Positions 1 through 7,703 are shown, counted from the stretch's first letter. The stretch: DNA of 10,099 nucleotides from SZUA-584 sp964607965 (GCA_964607965.1 CAZSMH010000064.1:1-10099); one strand, 5' to 3'. The notes: generated by a model from the sequence alone, not told the origin. Program-made: numbers and translations.

Positions 1-627
1 AACATAAGGTCAGCGGCTGCTGCGCATTTTAGTGAATACTATGTTACGGGCGCATCGCCTGTTATATACGATATAAGGGAAGAGGCATCGGGAGATTTTT
101 CACTGCTTACATTGCTCTCCATAATATTTGTAGGCATAATTGTACTTTTTACTTTCAAATCTATTCTAATTCCTGTGATACTGCTGTTTGTGATACAAAC
201 GTCTATATGGCTGAATATGGCGGTGCCGTATTTTGAAGGCACGCCTATGATTTTTATTGGCTATATAGTAATCAGCGCGATTCAACTAGGCGCAACAATC
301 GACTATGCAATATTGATGACAAACAGTTATAAAGAAGGAAGGGCAACGCTTAATAAAAGGGATGCTTCAGAACTTGCCGTGGAAAAAGCGGGAGCGTCTA
401 TAATGATTTCGGCGCTTGTGCTTTCGGCGGCCGGTTTTGTGGTAGCGGGCTCGTTCGCGCAGCCCGCTCTTGCGCAGCTGGGCGTGCTGATAGGCAGGGG
501 AGGTCTTCTTTCCGGCGTTTTGGCACTGTTTGTTCTGCCTGCGCTTTTAATGCTGCTCGATAAACCTATACAAAAAACCACGATTGAAAATAACTTGTTT
601 AAGAGGAGAAAGAATAATGAAATATAA
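1..627 (+). CDS. MMPL/RND-family membrane exporter, C-terminal fragment
   Basis: This is the last 208 residues of a protein whose start lies before the window; the frame is open from base 1 to the TAA at 625-627. The fragment has several hydrophobic helices (about residues 38-58, 60-75, 80-100, 130-150 and 155-180) and the motif TIDYAILMTNSYKEGR at 99-114. That motif matches the Asp-Tyr membrane motif followed by a charged loop seen in the C-terminal transmembrane domain of MMPL/RND transporters. Known members use the proton gradient to export lipids, drugs or other hydrophobic substrates; the substrate here cannot be read. The last helix is followed by a short charged tail (KRRKNNEI). Its 3' end overlaps the next gene by 11 bases, so the two are very likely co-translated. 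The family call is good; no finer assignment is supported. Confidence 0.85.
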   Translation, partial: NIRSAAAAHFSEYYVTGASPVIYDIREEASGDFSLLTLLSIIFVGIIVLFTFKSILIPVILLFVIQTSIWLNMAVPYFEGTPMIFIGYIVISAIQLGATIDYAILMTNSYKEGRATLNKRDASELAVEKAGASIMISALVLSAAGFVVAGSFAQPALAQLGVLIGRGGLLSGVLALFVLPALLMLLDKPIQKTTIENNLFKRRKNNEI

Positions 628-2260
628 AGCCGATTGTCTGGCGGTACAAAAAACAAAAGGATTTGGCATGGCAAAAAAAGTCGCCGCCGTTTTGCTTATC
701 ATTGCATGCATTGCGCTAAGCAGCGGAATGGCAGCCGCGGTGCAGAAAAGCGAAACCGTATATGCAAAGCTTAGCAACAGCGGCAGAGTAGATAATATCT
801 ATGTGGTCAACAGGTTAATCGGCAGCTATACCGATTTCGGCAGCTATACTGATATCAAAAATCTCTCTACAACCAGCGTGCCCAGCGTTGACGGGGATAT
901 GATAAGTTTTCCGGATTCGTATGTTGAAGGCGGCCTTTATTATCAGGGCACAGCGAAAGGCGAGCTGCCTGTATCGGTCAATATACGCTGGTCGCTTGAC
1001 GGGAAGAGCATATCGGCGGACAGCCTTTGCGGCGCAAGCGGAAGACTGAATATACGCTTAAATATTACGCCAAATGAGCTTTGCGACGAAAATGTGCGCA
1101 AAGGGCTTACAACCCAAATAAGTGTGCCGCTTAATATGAAAAAGGCTGAGAATATAAGCTCTAACGGCGCGTCCATGACGACCGCTGGCAGCACCGCAAC
1201 AATAAGCCATATGATATTGCCCGGCGAAAGCAGCGAACTTGTGGTTGAAGCAATAATAAGTGATTTTGAGATGGAGCCAATAACTATTGCGCTGGTAAAC
1301 AGCAACTGGACGGCGTTTTCGGATGATATAGGCGAGCTGGAAGATGGAATAGGAGAGATGATAGACGGCGCTTCTGATATGGCCGATGGCATGTCGGAGC
1401 TAAAAAGCGGAGCGGGTTCTCTGACAAAGGGCGCGAAAGACTTAAGTAACGGGCTTGGAACATTGTCTGCAAGCGGCTCGCTCTTATCAGAAAGTGCCGT
1501 ACAATACGGCGATGGACTAAACGATTATTTTACGGGCGCAGAAAGCATTCCGCCGGTTTCTGCCGCTATACAAACCGGTCTTAACGAATTGGCGCAGAAC
1601 GGGCAGGGAATATCGGACGGCATTGCTGCGGTAAGCGGCGGGCTTGATGAGCTTTGCAGCAATACTGCCGGTTTAGCAGCGCTGGCACAGTCGCTGCTTT
1701 CAAGCGATGACGAATCGGTACGCGAGCTGGCCTCGGGCACGATAGATTTAATAGACGGTATAGAATCGGTCTCCGGCAATTTGTCCTCCGCCTCAGCAGG
1801 CCTGAGCAATTATATGGCGGGTGTAAATCAAACAGCCGCCGAATATGCGGATTTTGATGACGCGGCAGCTTCGCTGGCACAAGGCGTTCAGCCGCTGCGT
1901 GAAGGCTATGCAGAATTGAAAAGCGGTATTGCTTCTTATACGGACGGCGTTTCGCAAAGTGCACAGGGTGCACAGCGTATATACAGGTATTTAAAACGCA
2001 TGCCGGGCGGCATACAGCAGCTAATGGACGCACAGGAAGAGTTTAAGAGCGGTCTTAATGAAATGAAAGACGGCATCGATATGCCAAAAGCCGAAGACAA
2101 CACGGCAGTATCGTTCGCTTCACCGAGTAAAAACAAGCCTCTAAGCGTTCAATATATTTTGATGACAAAAGGCATTGAAAAGCCAAAAACTATTCAGCCG
2201 CCCGCCGATGACGGCAACGGCAAAACTGTGATTGACAGGTTCCTTGATTTATTCAGATAA
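617..2260 (+). CDS. Secreted Leu-x-x-Gly heptad-repeat protein (YhgE/Pip-like), putative MMPL partner
   Basis: The protein has 547 residues. The ATG at 617 is chosen because AGGAG at 604-608 lies 8 bases upstream; an in-frame ATG at 584 lacks such a site, and one at 668 is a weaker alternative. A basic N-terminus leads into a hydrophobic stretch (about residues 22-38) ending in AAA, so it is a signal peptide or membrane anchor. Residues about 45-235 look like a beta-rich extracellular region. From about 236 come heptads of the form Leu/Met-x-x-Gly (ELEDGIG, EMIDGAS, ELKSGAG, SLTKGAK, DLSNGLG), with further groups near 330-352 and 428-455. This is the xxxLxxG repeat known from YhgE/Pip-type proteins, which predicts a long helical rod. 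Unlike YhgE it has no C-terminal membrane helices; the tail is Pro/Lys-rich and soluble. Overlap with the exporter gene suggests a periplasm-facing or wall-spanning partner, which is inference. Its function is otherwise unknown. Confidence 0.8.
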   Translation: MKYKADCLAVQKTKGFGMAKKVAAVLLIIACIALSSGMAAAVQKSETVYAKLSNSGRVDNIYVVNRLIGSYTDFGSYTDIKNLSTTSVPSVDGDMISFPDSYVEGGLYYQGTAKGELPVSVNIRWSLDGKSISADSLCGASGRLNIRLNITPNELCDENVRKGLTTQISVPLNMKKAENISSNGASMTTAGSTATISHMILPGESSELVVEAIISDFEMEPITIALVNSNWTAFSDDIGELEDGIGEMIDGASDMADGMSELKSGAGSLTKGAKDLSNGLGTLSASGSLLSESAVQYGDGLNDYFTGAESIPPVSAAIQTGLNELAQNGQGISDGIAAVSGGLDELCSNTAGLAALAQSLLSSDDESVRELASGTIDLIDGIESVSGNLSSASAGLSNYMAGVNQTAAEYADFDDAAASLAQGVQPLREGYAELKSGIASYTDGVSQSAQGAQRIYRYLKRMPGGIQQLMDAQEEFKSGLNEMKDGIDMPKAEDNTAVSFASPSKNKPLSVQYILMTKGIEKPKTIQPPADDGNGKTVIDRFLDLFR

Positions 2261-2355
2261 CCCCCAGTTATAGACATCCATTATGCGCAGAGCAAATCAG
2301 AGCTTTTACCGGTGCGTATATTTAATTTATGCTTTTATAAGCAATCAAAAGCTGC

Positions 2356-2382
2356 ATAAGACAACCTGCAACGCCATACAAT
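2356..2382 (+). promoter_or_regulatory. Candidate sigma-E promoter of spoIID
   Basis: ATA at 2356-2358 (in GCATAAG), a 16-base spacer, then CATACAAT at 2375-2382, which is an exact match to the sigma-E -10 pattern CATAnAnT. Transcription would begin near 2388, leaving about 17 bases before the CTG start. The spoIID gene of Bacillus subtilis is a known sigma-E gene. The call rests on pattern only. Confidence 0.5.
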
Positions 2383-2390
2383 TAAAAAAC

Positions 2391-2397
2391 GGAGGTG
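2391..2397 (+). promoter_or_regulatory. Ribosome binding site that fixes the spoIID CTG start
   Basis: GGAGGTG is a near-perfect Shine-Dalgarno sequence lying 7 bases before CTG at 2405. The in-frame stop TGA at 2396-2398 lies inside this site, so spoIID cannot start further upstream. No ATG, GTG or TTG occurs in frame between here and 2621. Confidence 0.75.
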
Positions 2398-2404
2398 AAT
2401 CTTT

Positions 2405-3400
2405 CTGAGAAGAAAAAAACGTTGCAGGTTAACGCCGCACGGCGCAGCATTTTTTGCGGCTGTATTCTTTTTACTGGTTGTAATATTATTACCTGCTATT
2501 TTTTCGGATAAGCAGGAAGATACTCCGCTGCCGCCTGCTGCCGAAATAGAAATAATAATATCTGATGTCGGCAAAGGCTCCACCGATATAGATGTATGGC
2601 TGGACGGCTCGGTTGCAACAATGCCTCTTGAAGAATATCTTATTGGTGTAGTGGCGGCGGAAATGCCAGCATCTTATGAACCTGAGGCATTAAAAGCTCA
2701 GGCTGTTGCAGCCCGTACATATACTGTTTACAAATCACTTCACGGCGGATGCTCTGCTCATCAGGGAGCAGATATTTGCACCGACAGCACCCATTGCCAG
2801 GCATACCTTACTGCGAAGGAAATGGCATCACGCTGGAGTGGCGATACAGACAAGTACCTAAATAAAATAATCAAGGCTGTAACATCAACGCGAGGAGAAA
2901 TGATTTATTACGAAGGCGAACATATACAGGTGTTTTATCACGCATCTTCAGGCGGATTTACTGAAAACTGCGAAAATGTATATTCACAAGCTCTCCCTTA
3001 CCTTGTAAGCGTACAAAGCGAGGGAGAAGAAGCCTCATCAAATTATTACGGTACTGTAACGGTTTCGCGTGACGAGTTTATAACGCGCATGAAAGCTTTT
3101 TCATCCGATATCAGCTTTAAAAACGCACCTTTAATAGGCAAAATTACTCGGTTTGACAGCGGACGTATAAACACAATACAGATTGGCACAAAAACATTTA
3201 CGGGACGGGAGTTAAGAAGCATATTCTCGCTAAACTCAACTATTATCAGTATTGATGTTGCTGACAGCATAACCTTTTCTACAAAAGGATTTGGGCATGG
3301 AGTAGGATTGAGCCAAACGGGCGCAAACGCAATGGCAAAAAACGGAGCCGATTATATAGATATACTCACTCACTATTATTCCGGAGTAACGGTTAAATAA
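2405..3400 (+). CDS. spoIID: Stage II sporulation protein D, engulfment lytic transglycosylase (CTG start)
   Basis: SpoIID cleaves peptide-stripped glycan strands during engulfment, acting from the mother-cell membrane in complex with SpoIIM and SpoIIP. Read from CTG at 2405 the protein has 331 residues, close to the usual 340 or so. A basic start (RRKKRCR) precedes a membrane helix at about 13-33. The catalytic block VVAAEMP has Glu86, equivalent to the catalytic Glu88 of B. subtilis. It is followed by EALKAQAVAARTY. His119, Cys125 and Cys131 form H-x5-C-x5-C, the zinc site described for the Clostridioides difficile protein. The end has the family signature GFGHGVGLSQTGANAMA. An internal ATG at 2621 gives only 259 residues, losing the anchor and about 37 residues after it; a gene finder that allows only ATG, GTG and TTG would choose it. 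The start choice is inference from the binding site and the open frame. Confidence 0.93.
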   Translation: MRRKKRCRLTPHGAAFFAAVFFLLVVILLPAIFSDKQEDTPLPPAAEIEIIISDVGKGSTDIDVWLDGSVATMPLEEYLIGVVAAEMPASYEPEALKAQAVAARTYTVYKSLHGGCSAHQGADICTDSTHCQAYLTAKEMASRWSGDTDKYLNKIIKAVTSTRGEMIYYEGEHIQVFYHASSGGFTENCENVYSQALPYLVSVQSEGEEASSNYYGTVTVSRDEFITRMKAFSSDISFKNAPLIGKITRFDSGRINTIQIGTKTFTGRELRSIFSLNSTIISIDVADSITFSTKGFGHGVGLSQTGANAMAKNGADYIDILTHYYSGVTVK

Positions 3401-3446
3401 CTCTCTTAATATTACTTTCATATTACCCGCGCATTTTCTTTTAATG

Positions 3447-3475
3447 GTATTTTTTTTGATAAATGGGGAAAGATT
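3447..3475 (+). promoter_or_regulatory. Possible forespore-type (sigma-F/G) promoter before the spoIIQ-type gene
   Basis: GTATT at 3447-3451 and GGGAAAGATT at 3466-3475, 14 bases apart, resemble the sigma-F pattern (GYATA, then GGnnAnAnT) with mismatches. The spoIIQ gene of B. subtilis is transcribed by sigma-F. This is a weak match in an AT-rich stretch. Confidence 0.3.
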
Positions 3476-3495
3476 TTAGCGTGGAGGTGTAAGAT

Positions 3496-4212
3496 ATGAA
3501 TTTTAAGGATTTTCGGAATAAATTCTCCGAGAAATTGACCAGAAGCAACGTTAAAACATTTTTCCGTAAACAGGGGCTGTATGTGCTTATTTTTCTTTGT
3601 GTAGCAGCGGCAGGGGTGACAGCTCTTCTTACATGGCCGAAGGAACCCCCTGCACCCGAAAAAAACACCGGGGCTTCAATAATCGAAGCGCCCAGCCTGG
3701 AGGACGAAATTGCAGCATACACGACGCCCGCGCCAAGCCCTCAGCCGACACCCAGTGAAACACCTGCAGCCACGCCTTCAAAGACCTCAAAGCCTGTATC
3801 GGGCGGCAGCAGTGTAAGACTTCAAAAGCCGGTGGAAGGGCAGATAATAAATGCGTTTTCGGGTAACGAACTCGTATTGTTTCCGTCACTTGACATGTGG
3901 AGAACGCATAACGGTATAGATATAAAGGCCGATAAAGACACGATAGTTGTTGCGGCGCTTGCCGGTACGGTTACAGAAGTATATTCCAATGAAGCGGACG
4001 GAGGCGTCGTTGTCATTTCTCACTCAGATAAAGCAAAAACGCTTTATGCAGGCTTAGGAGAGGTGTTGGTAGAGGAAGGAGACAAGGTAAACGCAGGCAA
4101 GCAGATAGGAAAAATAGGCGAGATGCCAAAGGAACTCGATCTCTCATATCATCTGCATTTCGAATACATAGTAGACGGTGATAATAAAGATCCGGCTAAA
4201 TACTTAAAATAA
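3496..4212 (+). CDS. spoIIQ: SpoIIQ-type M23/LytM membrane-anchored endopeptidase
   Basis: The protein has 238 residues and starts at ATG 3496, six bases after GGAGGTG (3483-3489). A basic N-terminus (1-26) precedes a membrane helix (about 27-47), then a Pro/Thr/Ser-rich linker (about 76-105) and a LytM (peptidase M23) domain at about 108-238. Both zinc-binding motifs are intact: His138-x3-Asp142 (HNGID) and His219-Leu-His221. SpoIIQ is the forespore membrane protein that meets SpoIIIAH across the intermembrane space. The B. subtilis protein has lost one zinc ligand, whereas clostridial ones such as that of C. difficile keep them, so this one is predicted to bind zinc and may cut peptide cross-links. 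Its place right after spoIID supports the sporulation role; in many Clostridia the order is spoIID, spoIIQ, spoIIID. A general M23 envelope peptidase is the alternative. Confidence 0.85.
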   Translation: MNFKDFRNKFSEKLTRSNVKTFFRKQGLYVLIFLCVAAAGVTALLTWPKEPPAPEKNTGASIIEAPSLEDEIAAYTTPAPSPQPTPSETPAATPSKTSKPVSGGSSVRLQKPVEGQIINAFSGNELVLFPSLDMWRTHNGIDIKADKDTIVVAALAGTVTEVYSNEADGGVVVISHSDKAKTLYAGLGEVLVEEGDKVNAGKQIGKIGEMPKELDLSYHLHFEYIVDGDNKDPAKYLK

Positions 4213-4226
4213 ACATAAGACATAAT

Positions 4227-4253
4227 AAAGAGGAGCTTTTACGGCTCCTCTTT
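4227..4253 (+). terminator. Hairpin terminator after the spoIIQ-type gene
   Basis: AAAGAGGAGC at 4227-4236 pairs perfectly over 10 bases with GCTCCTCTTT at 4244-4253 around a 7-base loop. It starts 15 bases after the stop codon. The T-run is short on the plus strand (TTT, inside the stem). A TTTATTATG tract on the minus strand means it may also stop transcription arriving from serS. Confidence 0.75.
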
Positions 4254-4281
4254 GCATGCAAAATTATTTTATTAACCGTAA

Positions 4282-4302
4282 GTTTTGCTTTAACAGCAAA
4301 AC
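4282..4302 (-). terminator. Hairpin terminator after serS
   Basis: GTTTTGCT (4282-4289) and AGCAAAAC (4295-4302) form an 8-base stem with a 5-base loop, immediately after the serS stop on the minus strand. An AT-rich run (TTAATAAAATAATTTT) follows a few bases later. It is less GC-rich than the neighbouring hairpin. Together the two separate convergent genes. Confidence 0.5.
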
Positions 4303-4303
4303 G

Positions 4304-5560
4304 TTATTTTATTAAGCTTGTTTTCATAAACCCCTGGAGAGCTGAAGGCACATCAACACTTCCGTCAGCACGCTGGTAGTTTTCGAGTATTGCCGCTACG
4401 GTTCTTCCTACCGCAAGCCCGCTGCCGTTTAATGTATGCACATATTCTGGTTTTGCATCCGCGTCGCTTTTGAATTTAATGTTGGCGCGCCTTGCCTGAA
4501 AATCGCGGCAGTTTGAGCACGATGATATTTCAACATAGCGATTATAGCTTGGCATCCAAACCTCAATATCATATGTATTCGCGGAAGAAAAACCAAGGTC
4601 TCCGGTGCAAAGCTGCACTACGCGGTATGGCAGCTGCAGCTCTTGTAGTACCTTTTCCGCGTCAGCAAGCAGTTTTTCAAGCTCAGCCTGAGAATCATCA
4701 GGATGTACTAATTTAACAAGCTCAACCTTGTTAAACTGGTGCAGCCTTATAAGCCCCCGGGTATCACGCCCTGCGCTGCCTGCCTCTGCCCTGAAACACG
4801 CGCTGTACGCGGCATGGTAAACAGGAAGCTTCTCTAAAACGCAGTCGCGGTACATGTTTGTAACCGGCACTTCTGCTGTGGGTATAAGAAAATAATCGGT
4901 ATCCGCAAGCCTGAAAGCATCTTCTTCAAACTTTGGCAGCTGGCCGGTTCCGAGCATTGATGCTCTGTTTACGATAAAAGGAGTAAATACTTCAGTGTAT
5001 TTTTCCGTGTGCATATCAAGCATAAAGTTTATAAGCGCACGTTCTAAACGGCTTCCTAAACCTTTATACAACGCAAACCGGGCGCCTGTAAGCTTTGCCG
5101 CCGTTTCAAAATCGAGTATATCAAGCCCTGTGCCAATGTCCCAGTGGGCACGCGGCTCAAAGCTAAAGCTGCGCGGTACTCCCCATTTTTTTACTTCAAT
5201 ATTATCCGCATCGCTTAGCCCTGCAGGGACATCAGGGTACGGCTCGTTAGGTGTTAGCAGCATAACAGCGTTAAGCTTTCTTTCAACATCAGAAAGCTTT
5301 TCGTCAAGCGACTTTATATCTTCGGAAAGCTGTTTTAATTCGTCAAGCAGCGCTTTTACATCTTCTCCCGCCTTTTTCTTTTGCGGTATTTGTTTTGAAG
5401 CCTCGTTACGGTGGTTTTTGAGCGCCTCTGTTTTGACAATAATCTCTCGGCGCTGTTTGTCAAGCGCAGCTATTTTTTCAACCGCGCCTGTTACCCCGCG
5501 CTTTTCGAGGGATTCTTTTACTTGCTCGGGTACGGTACGTATTCTTTTGATATCAAGCAT
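4304..5560 (-). CDS. serS: Serine--tRNA ligase
   Basis: SerRS activates serine with ATP and loads it onto tRNA-Ser (and tRNA-Sec where present) in the cytosol. The 418-residue length is typical. The N-terminal helical arm that grips the long variable arm of the tRNA spans about residues 28-102 and is rich in Lys, Glu and Leu. The class II catalytic core follows: TAEVP at 228-232 (serine site), motif 2 FRAEAGSAGRDTRG at 256-269 with Glu279, and motif 3 GLAVGRTVAAILENYQ at 381-396. ATG is preceded by AGAGGT on the minus strand. The gene lies 55 bases downstream of argS in the same direction, so the two probably form one transcript. That gap is too short for a T-box leader, so any control is likely to act at the argS promoter. 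Confidence 0.98.
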   Translation of the reverse strand: MLDIKRIRTVPEQVKESLEKRGVTGAVEKIAALDKQRREIIVKTEALKNHRNEASKQIPQKKKAGEDVKALLDELKQLSEDIKSLDEKLSDVERKLNAVMLLTPNEPYPDVPAGLSDADNIEVKKWGVPRSFSFEPRAHWDIGTGLDILDFETAAKLTGARFALYKGLGSRLERALINFMLDMHTEKYTEVFTPFIVNRASMLGTGQLPKFEEDAFRLADTDYFLIPTAEVPVTNMYRDCVLEKLPVYHAAYSACFRAEAGSAGRDTRGLIRLHQFNKVELVKLVHPDDSQAELEKLLADAEKVLQELQLPYRVVQLCTGDLGFSSANTYDIEVWMPSYNRYVEISSCSNCRDFQARRANIKFKSDADAKPEYVHTLNGSGLAVGRTVAAILENYQRADGSVDVPSALQGFMKTSLIK

Positions 5561-5615
5561 AATTTACCTCTAAAAACTATATTGCTGCAACGCATAATCT
5601 ATATTTAATCTAAGC

Positions 5616-7310
5616 TTACATGCGCTCAGGCGCTCCTACTCCGATAAGAGAAAGGCCGGTTTTTATCACCTGTTTGACACATGCGGCAAGCACAAGCCTT
5701 GCGGATGTTTTTCTCCTGTTTTCGTCTATTATACGATGCTCATAATAGAACCTGTTAAACGCCTTTGCAAGCTCAAGCGTATATCGCGTTATAATATACG
5801 GTTCATTTTTATCACATGCTTTTTGCACCGTTTCGGGGAAAGAGTATAGCAGTTTGGCAACAGCAAATGCATGCTCATTATCAAGCGCAGCGGCGTCAAA
5901 TTGCTCTTTCTCCCAATCAAAACCTGCCCTTCTAAGAAGGCTCGCACAGCGCGCGTGCGTATACTGCACATAAGGTCCCGTCTCGCCGTCAAAATTAAGC
6001 ACGCGGTCAAACGAAAACGATATATCTTTTATCCTTGCCGATAAAAGCGTGTCGAACACAACAGCGCCGACCCCTACAATCTTTGCGACCTCATCTTTGT
6101 TTTCAAGATCGGGCGATTTTTCCTCGATTATGGCACGTGTTTTTTCTACAGCACGCTCAAGCACGTCCTGCAAAAATACAACTTTGCCCCGGCGGGTCGA
6201 AAGCGTTCCGTCCTCCAGAGAGACCATACCGAACGCAACGTGCTCCAAGTCCTTTGCCCAGCCGTAACCCATCTTCTCAATAACTTTAAAAAGCTGTTTG
6301 AAATGCAGATTCTGCTGATATGCAACAACGTACAGGCACTTGCAGAAACCGTATGTTTGTTTTCGGTAAAAAGCCGCCGCCAAATCCCGTGTTGAATAAA
6401 GCGTTGCTCCGTCGGATTTAAGCACGATGCAGGGCGGTAATTCGTCACCGAGCCTGACAACGTAAGCGCCATCCGACAGCTCAAGCATATTCTTTTGTTC
6501 AAGCTCGTCAATTACGGGCTGCATCTTATCGTTATAGAAGCTTTCGCCGGCATAGCTGTCGAAGCTGACACCCAGCATGTCGTATATTATGCTCGCTTCT
6601 TTTAATGTAAGCTCCTTAAACCATTCGAATATCTCAAGAGCCTGCTTATCCCCGTCTTCAATTTTCTTAAACCATGCCCGGCCTTCTTCATTGAGGCTTT
6701 CGTCTTTTTCCGCTTCATCGTGAAAACGAACGTATAATTCAAGCATAGCGGACACCGCGTTTTTTTCTATGTCTTCTTTGCTGCCCCATTTTTTATATGC
6801 GGCGATAAGCTTTCCGAACTGCGTACCCCAGTCACCTAAGTGATTTATGCCAATCGGTCTGTAGCCGAGAAAACCGTAAACGCGGTAAAGCGCGGCGCCA
6901 ATAACAGTGGAAGACAAATGCCCTATATGAAAGGGCTTTGCAATGTTGATAGACGAATAATCTATGCAAACCGTTTTCCCGCGGCCGAAATCGCTGCCAC
7001 CGAACTTGCTGCCGGCCTGCCTTACGTCTTTGAGCACGTCGGTTATAAAGCTCTGCCTTTCAATAAAGAAATTAATATAACCGCCGACAGGTTTAATGCT
7101 TGATACAAAAGAAGGTTTGTCTATCCGCGAGCACAAATCCTGCGCAATAACGGGCGGCGCTTTACGAAGAGTTTTTGCAAGGCTAAAACACGGGAAAGCA
7201 TAGTCTCCCATATCCACATCAGCAGGTATTTCAATAAGTTTTTCGGCATCTTCTGATGATATACCCGCAGTGTTGGCCAATATTATGCCGAGAGCGTTTT
7301 TATAATCCAT
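5616..7310 (-). CDS. argS: Arginine--tRNA ligase
   Basis: ArgRS charges tRNA-Arg with arginine. From the chosen start the protein has 564 residues, usual for the family. Order of parts: N-terminal Add-1 domain (about 1-110), Rossmann catalytic core with the HIGH motif at 128-131 and HLGDWGTQFG at 157-166, then LKSDGATLYSTRD at 298-310, and LSTRRGK at 370-376 where other class I enzymes have KMSK, as is common in ArgRS. A DALR-type helical anticodon-binding domain forms the C-terminus (about 440-564). The ATG at 7308-7310 is preferred because AAGG lies 8 bases upstream and the protein then begins MDYKN. The ATG five codons earlier (7323-7325) has no visible ribosome site. serS follows in the same operon. 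No T-box leader was seen. Confidence 0.97.
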   Translation of the reverse strand: MDYKNALGIILANTAGISSEDAEKLIEIPADVDMGDYAFPCFSLAKTLRKAPPVIAQDLCSRIDKPSFVSSIKPVGGYINFFIERQSFITDVLKDVRQAGSKFGGSDFGRGKTVCIDYSSINIAKPFHIGHLSSTVIGAALYRVYGFLGYRPIGINHLGDWGTQFGKLIAAYKKWGSKEDIEKNAVSAMLELYVRFHDEAEKDESLNEEGRAWFKKIEDGDKQALEIFEWFKELTLKEASIIYDMLGVSFDSYAGESFYNDKMQPVIDELEQKNMLELSDGAYVVRLGDELPPCIVLKSDGATLYSTRDLAAAFYRKQTYGFCKCLYVVAYQQNLHFKQLFKVIEKMGYGWAKDLEHVAFGMVSLEDGTLSTRRGKVVFLQDVLERAVEKTRAIIEEKSPDLENKDEVAKIVGVGAVVFDTLLSARIKDISFSFDRVLNFDGETGPYVQYTHARCASLLRRAGFDWEKEQFDAAALDNEHAFAVAKLLYSFPETVQKACDKNEPYIITRYTLELAKAFNRFYYEHRIIDENRRKTSARLVLAACVKQVIKTGLSLIGVGAPERM

Positions 7311-7341
7311 TATTTCTGCCTTCATTGATGATTTACTTAAG

Positions 7342-7371
7342 AATATATCATATTAGGATTGCGTTATGCAA
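7342..7371 (-). promoter_or_regulatory. Likely sigma-A promoter of argS-serS
   Basis: On the minus strand TTGCAT (7366-7371) and TATATT (7342-7347) are 18 bases apart. They match the -35 box at 4 of 6 bases and the -10 box at 5 of 6. The leader would be about 25 bases. A perfect TTGACA at 7398-7403 has no good -10 box at the right distance. Confidence 0.45.
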
Positions 7372-7411
7372 TGGATATGGGGAGAGCAGCTCTACGTTGT
7401 CAATTGTACAC

Positions 7412-7461
7412 TTTGGGCGGAAAGCTCCCTCCAATACTGAAGGGGAGATTTCCTGCCCAAA
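7412..7461. other. Isolated long imperfect hairpin, function unknown
   Basis: TTTGGGC (7412-7418), GGAAA (7419-7423) and CTCCC (7425-7429) pair in order with GGGAG (7443-7447), TTTCC (7449-7453) and GCCCAAA (7455-7461). This gives 17 paired bases with one G/A mismatch, one bulged T and a 13-base loop. There is no T-run on either side, so it is not an intrinsic terminator. It lies upstream of the argS promoter. No gene was recognised between 7372 and 7557. Confidence 0.6.
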
Positions 7462-7557
7462 ACCAGTAGTGGAAAGTTGTTATCCCATCTCTGATATCGC
7501 TGCAATTGCTCGTTGGCATCTTTGACGCTCAAAGGAGAACTGCCAGTCAACACAAAG

Positions 7558-7703
7558 CTTTGCGCTATATGCGGTAATCCTTTTCTTGTGGCGGCTGTAA
7601 GGCCTACTGCTCTGAAAAGTGCCGAGATCAGTGTCGGAAAGCGGCAGATGCGAAGCGGGCGAAGAAATACCGTCAGAACAAGGGGGTATCCATCACGGAT
7701 TAG
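7558..7703 (+). pseudogene. Broken small cysteine-rich (zinc-ribbon-like) gene, copy 1
   Basis: One frame reads LCAICGNPFLVAAVRP (7558-7605). The next frame reads YCSEKCRDQCRKAADAKRAKK from 7605, continuing to a TAG at 7701-7703. Joining the two across a one-base frameshift near 7600-7605 gives Cys-x2-Cys, 12-13 residues, then YCSEKC and a basic helix. This is the layout of many small zinc-binding proteins of mobile elements and phages, of the form CxxCGxPF...YCSxxCR. No ribosome site or clear start was found upstream, so the 5' end is unknown. I do not recognise a specific family. The C-terminal part is repeated at 8661-8759. The gene is probably dead; a sequencing indel is the alternative. 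Confidence 0.45.

Noticed and set aside
2331..2357. Possible terminator after the heptad-repeat gene (GCTTTT and AAAAGC).
   Set aside because: The stem is only six mostly A-T pairs with no following T-run, and it overlaps the likely sigma-E -35 region.
7256..7525. An 89-codon plus-strand frame across the argS start region.
   Set aside because: It overlaps the argS 5' end and promoter, has no ribosome site, and shows no recognisable protein features.
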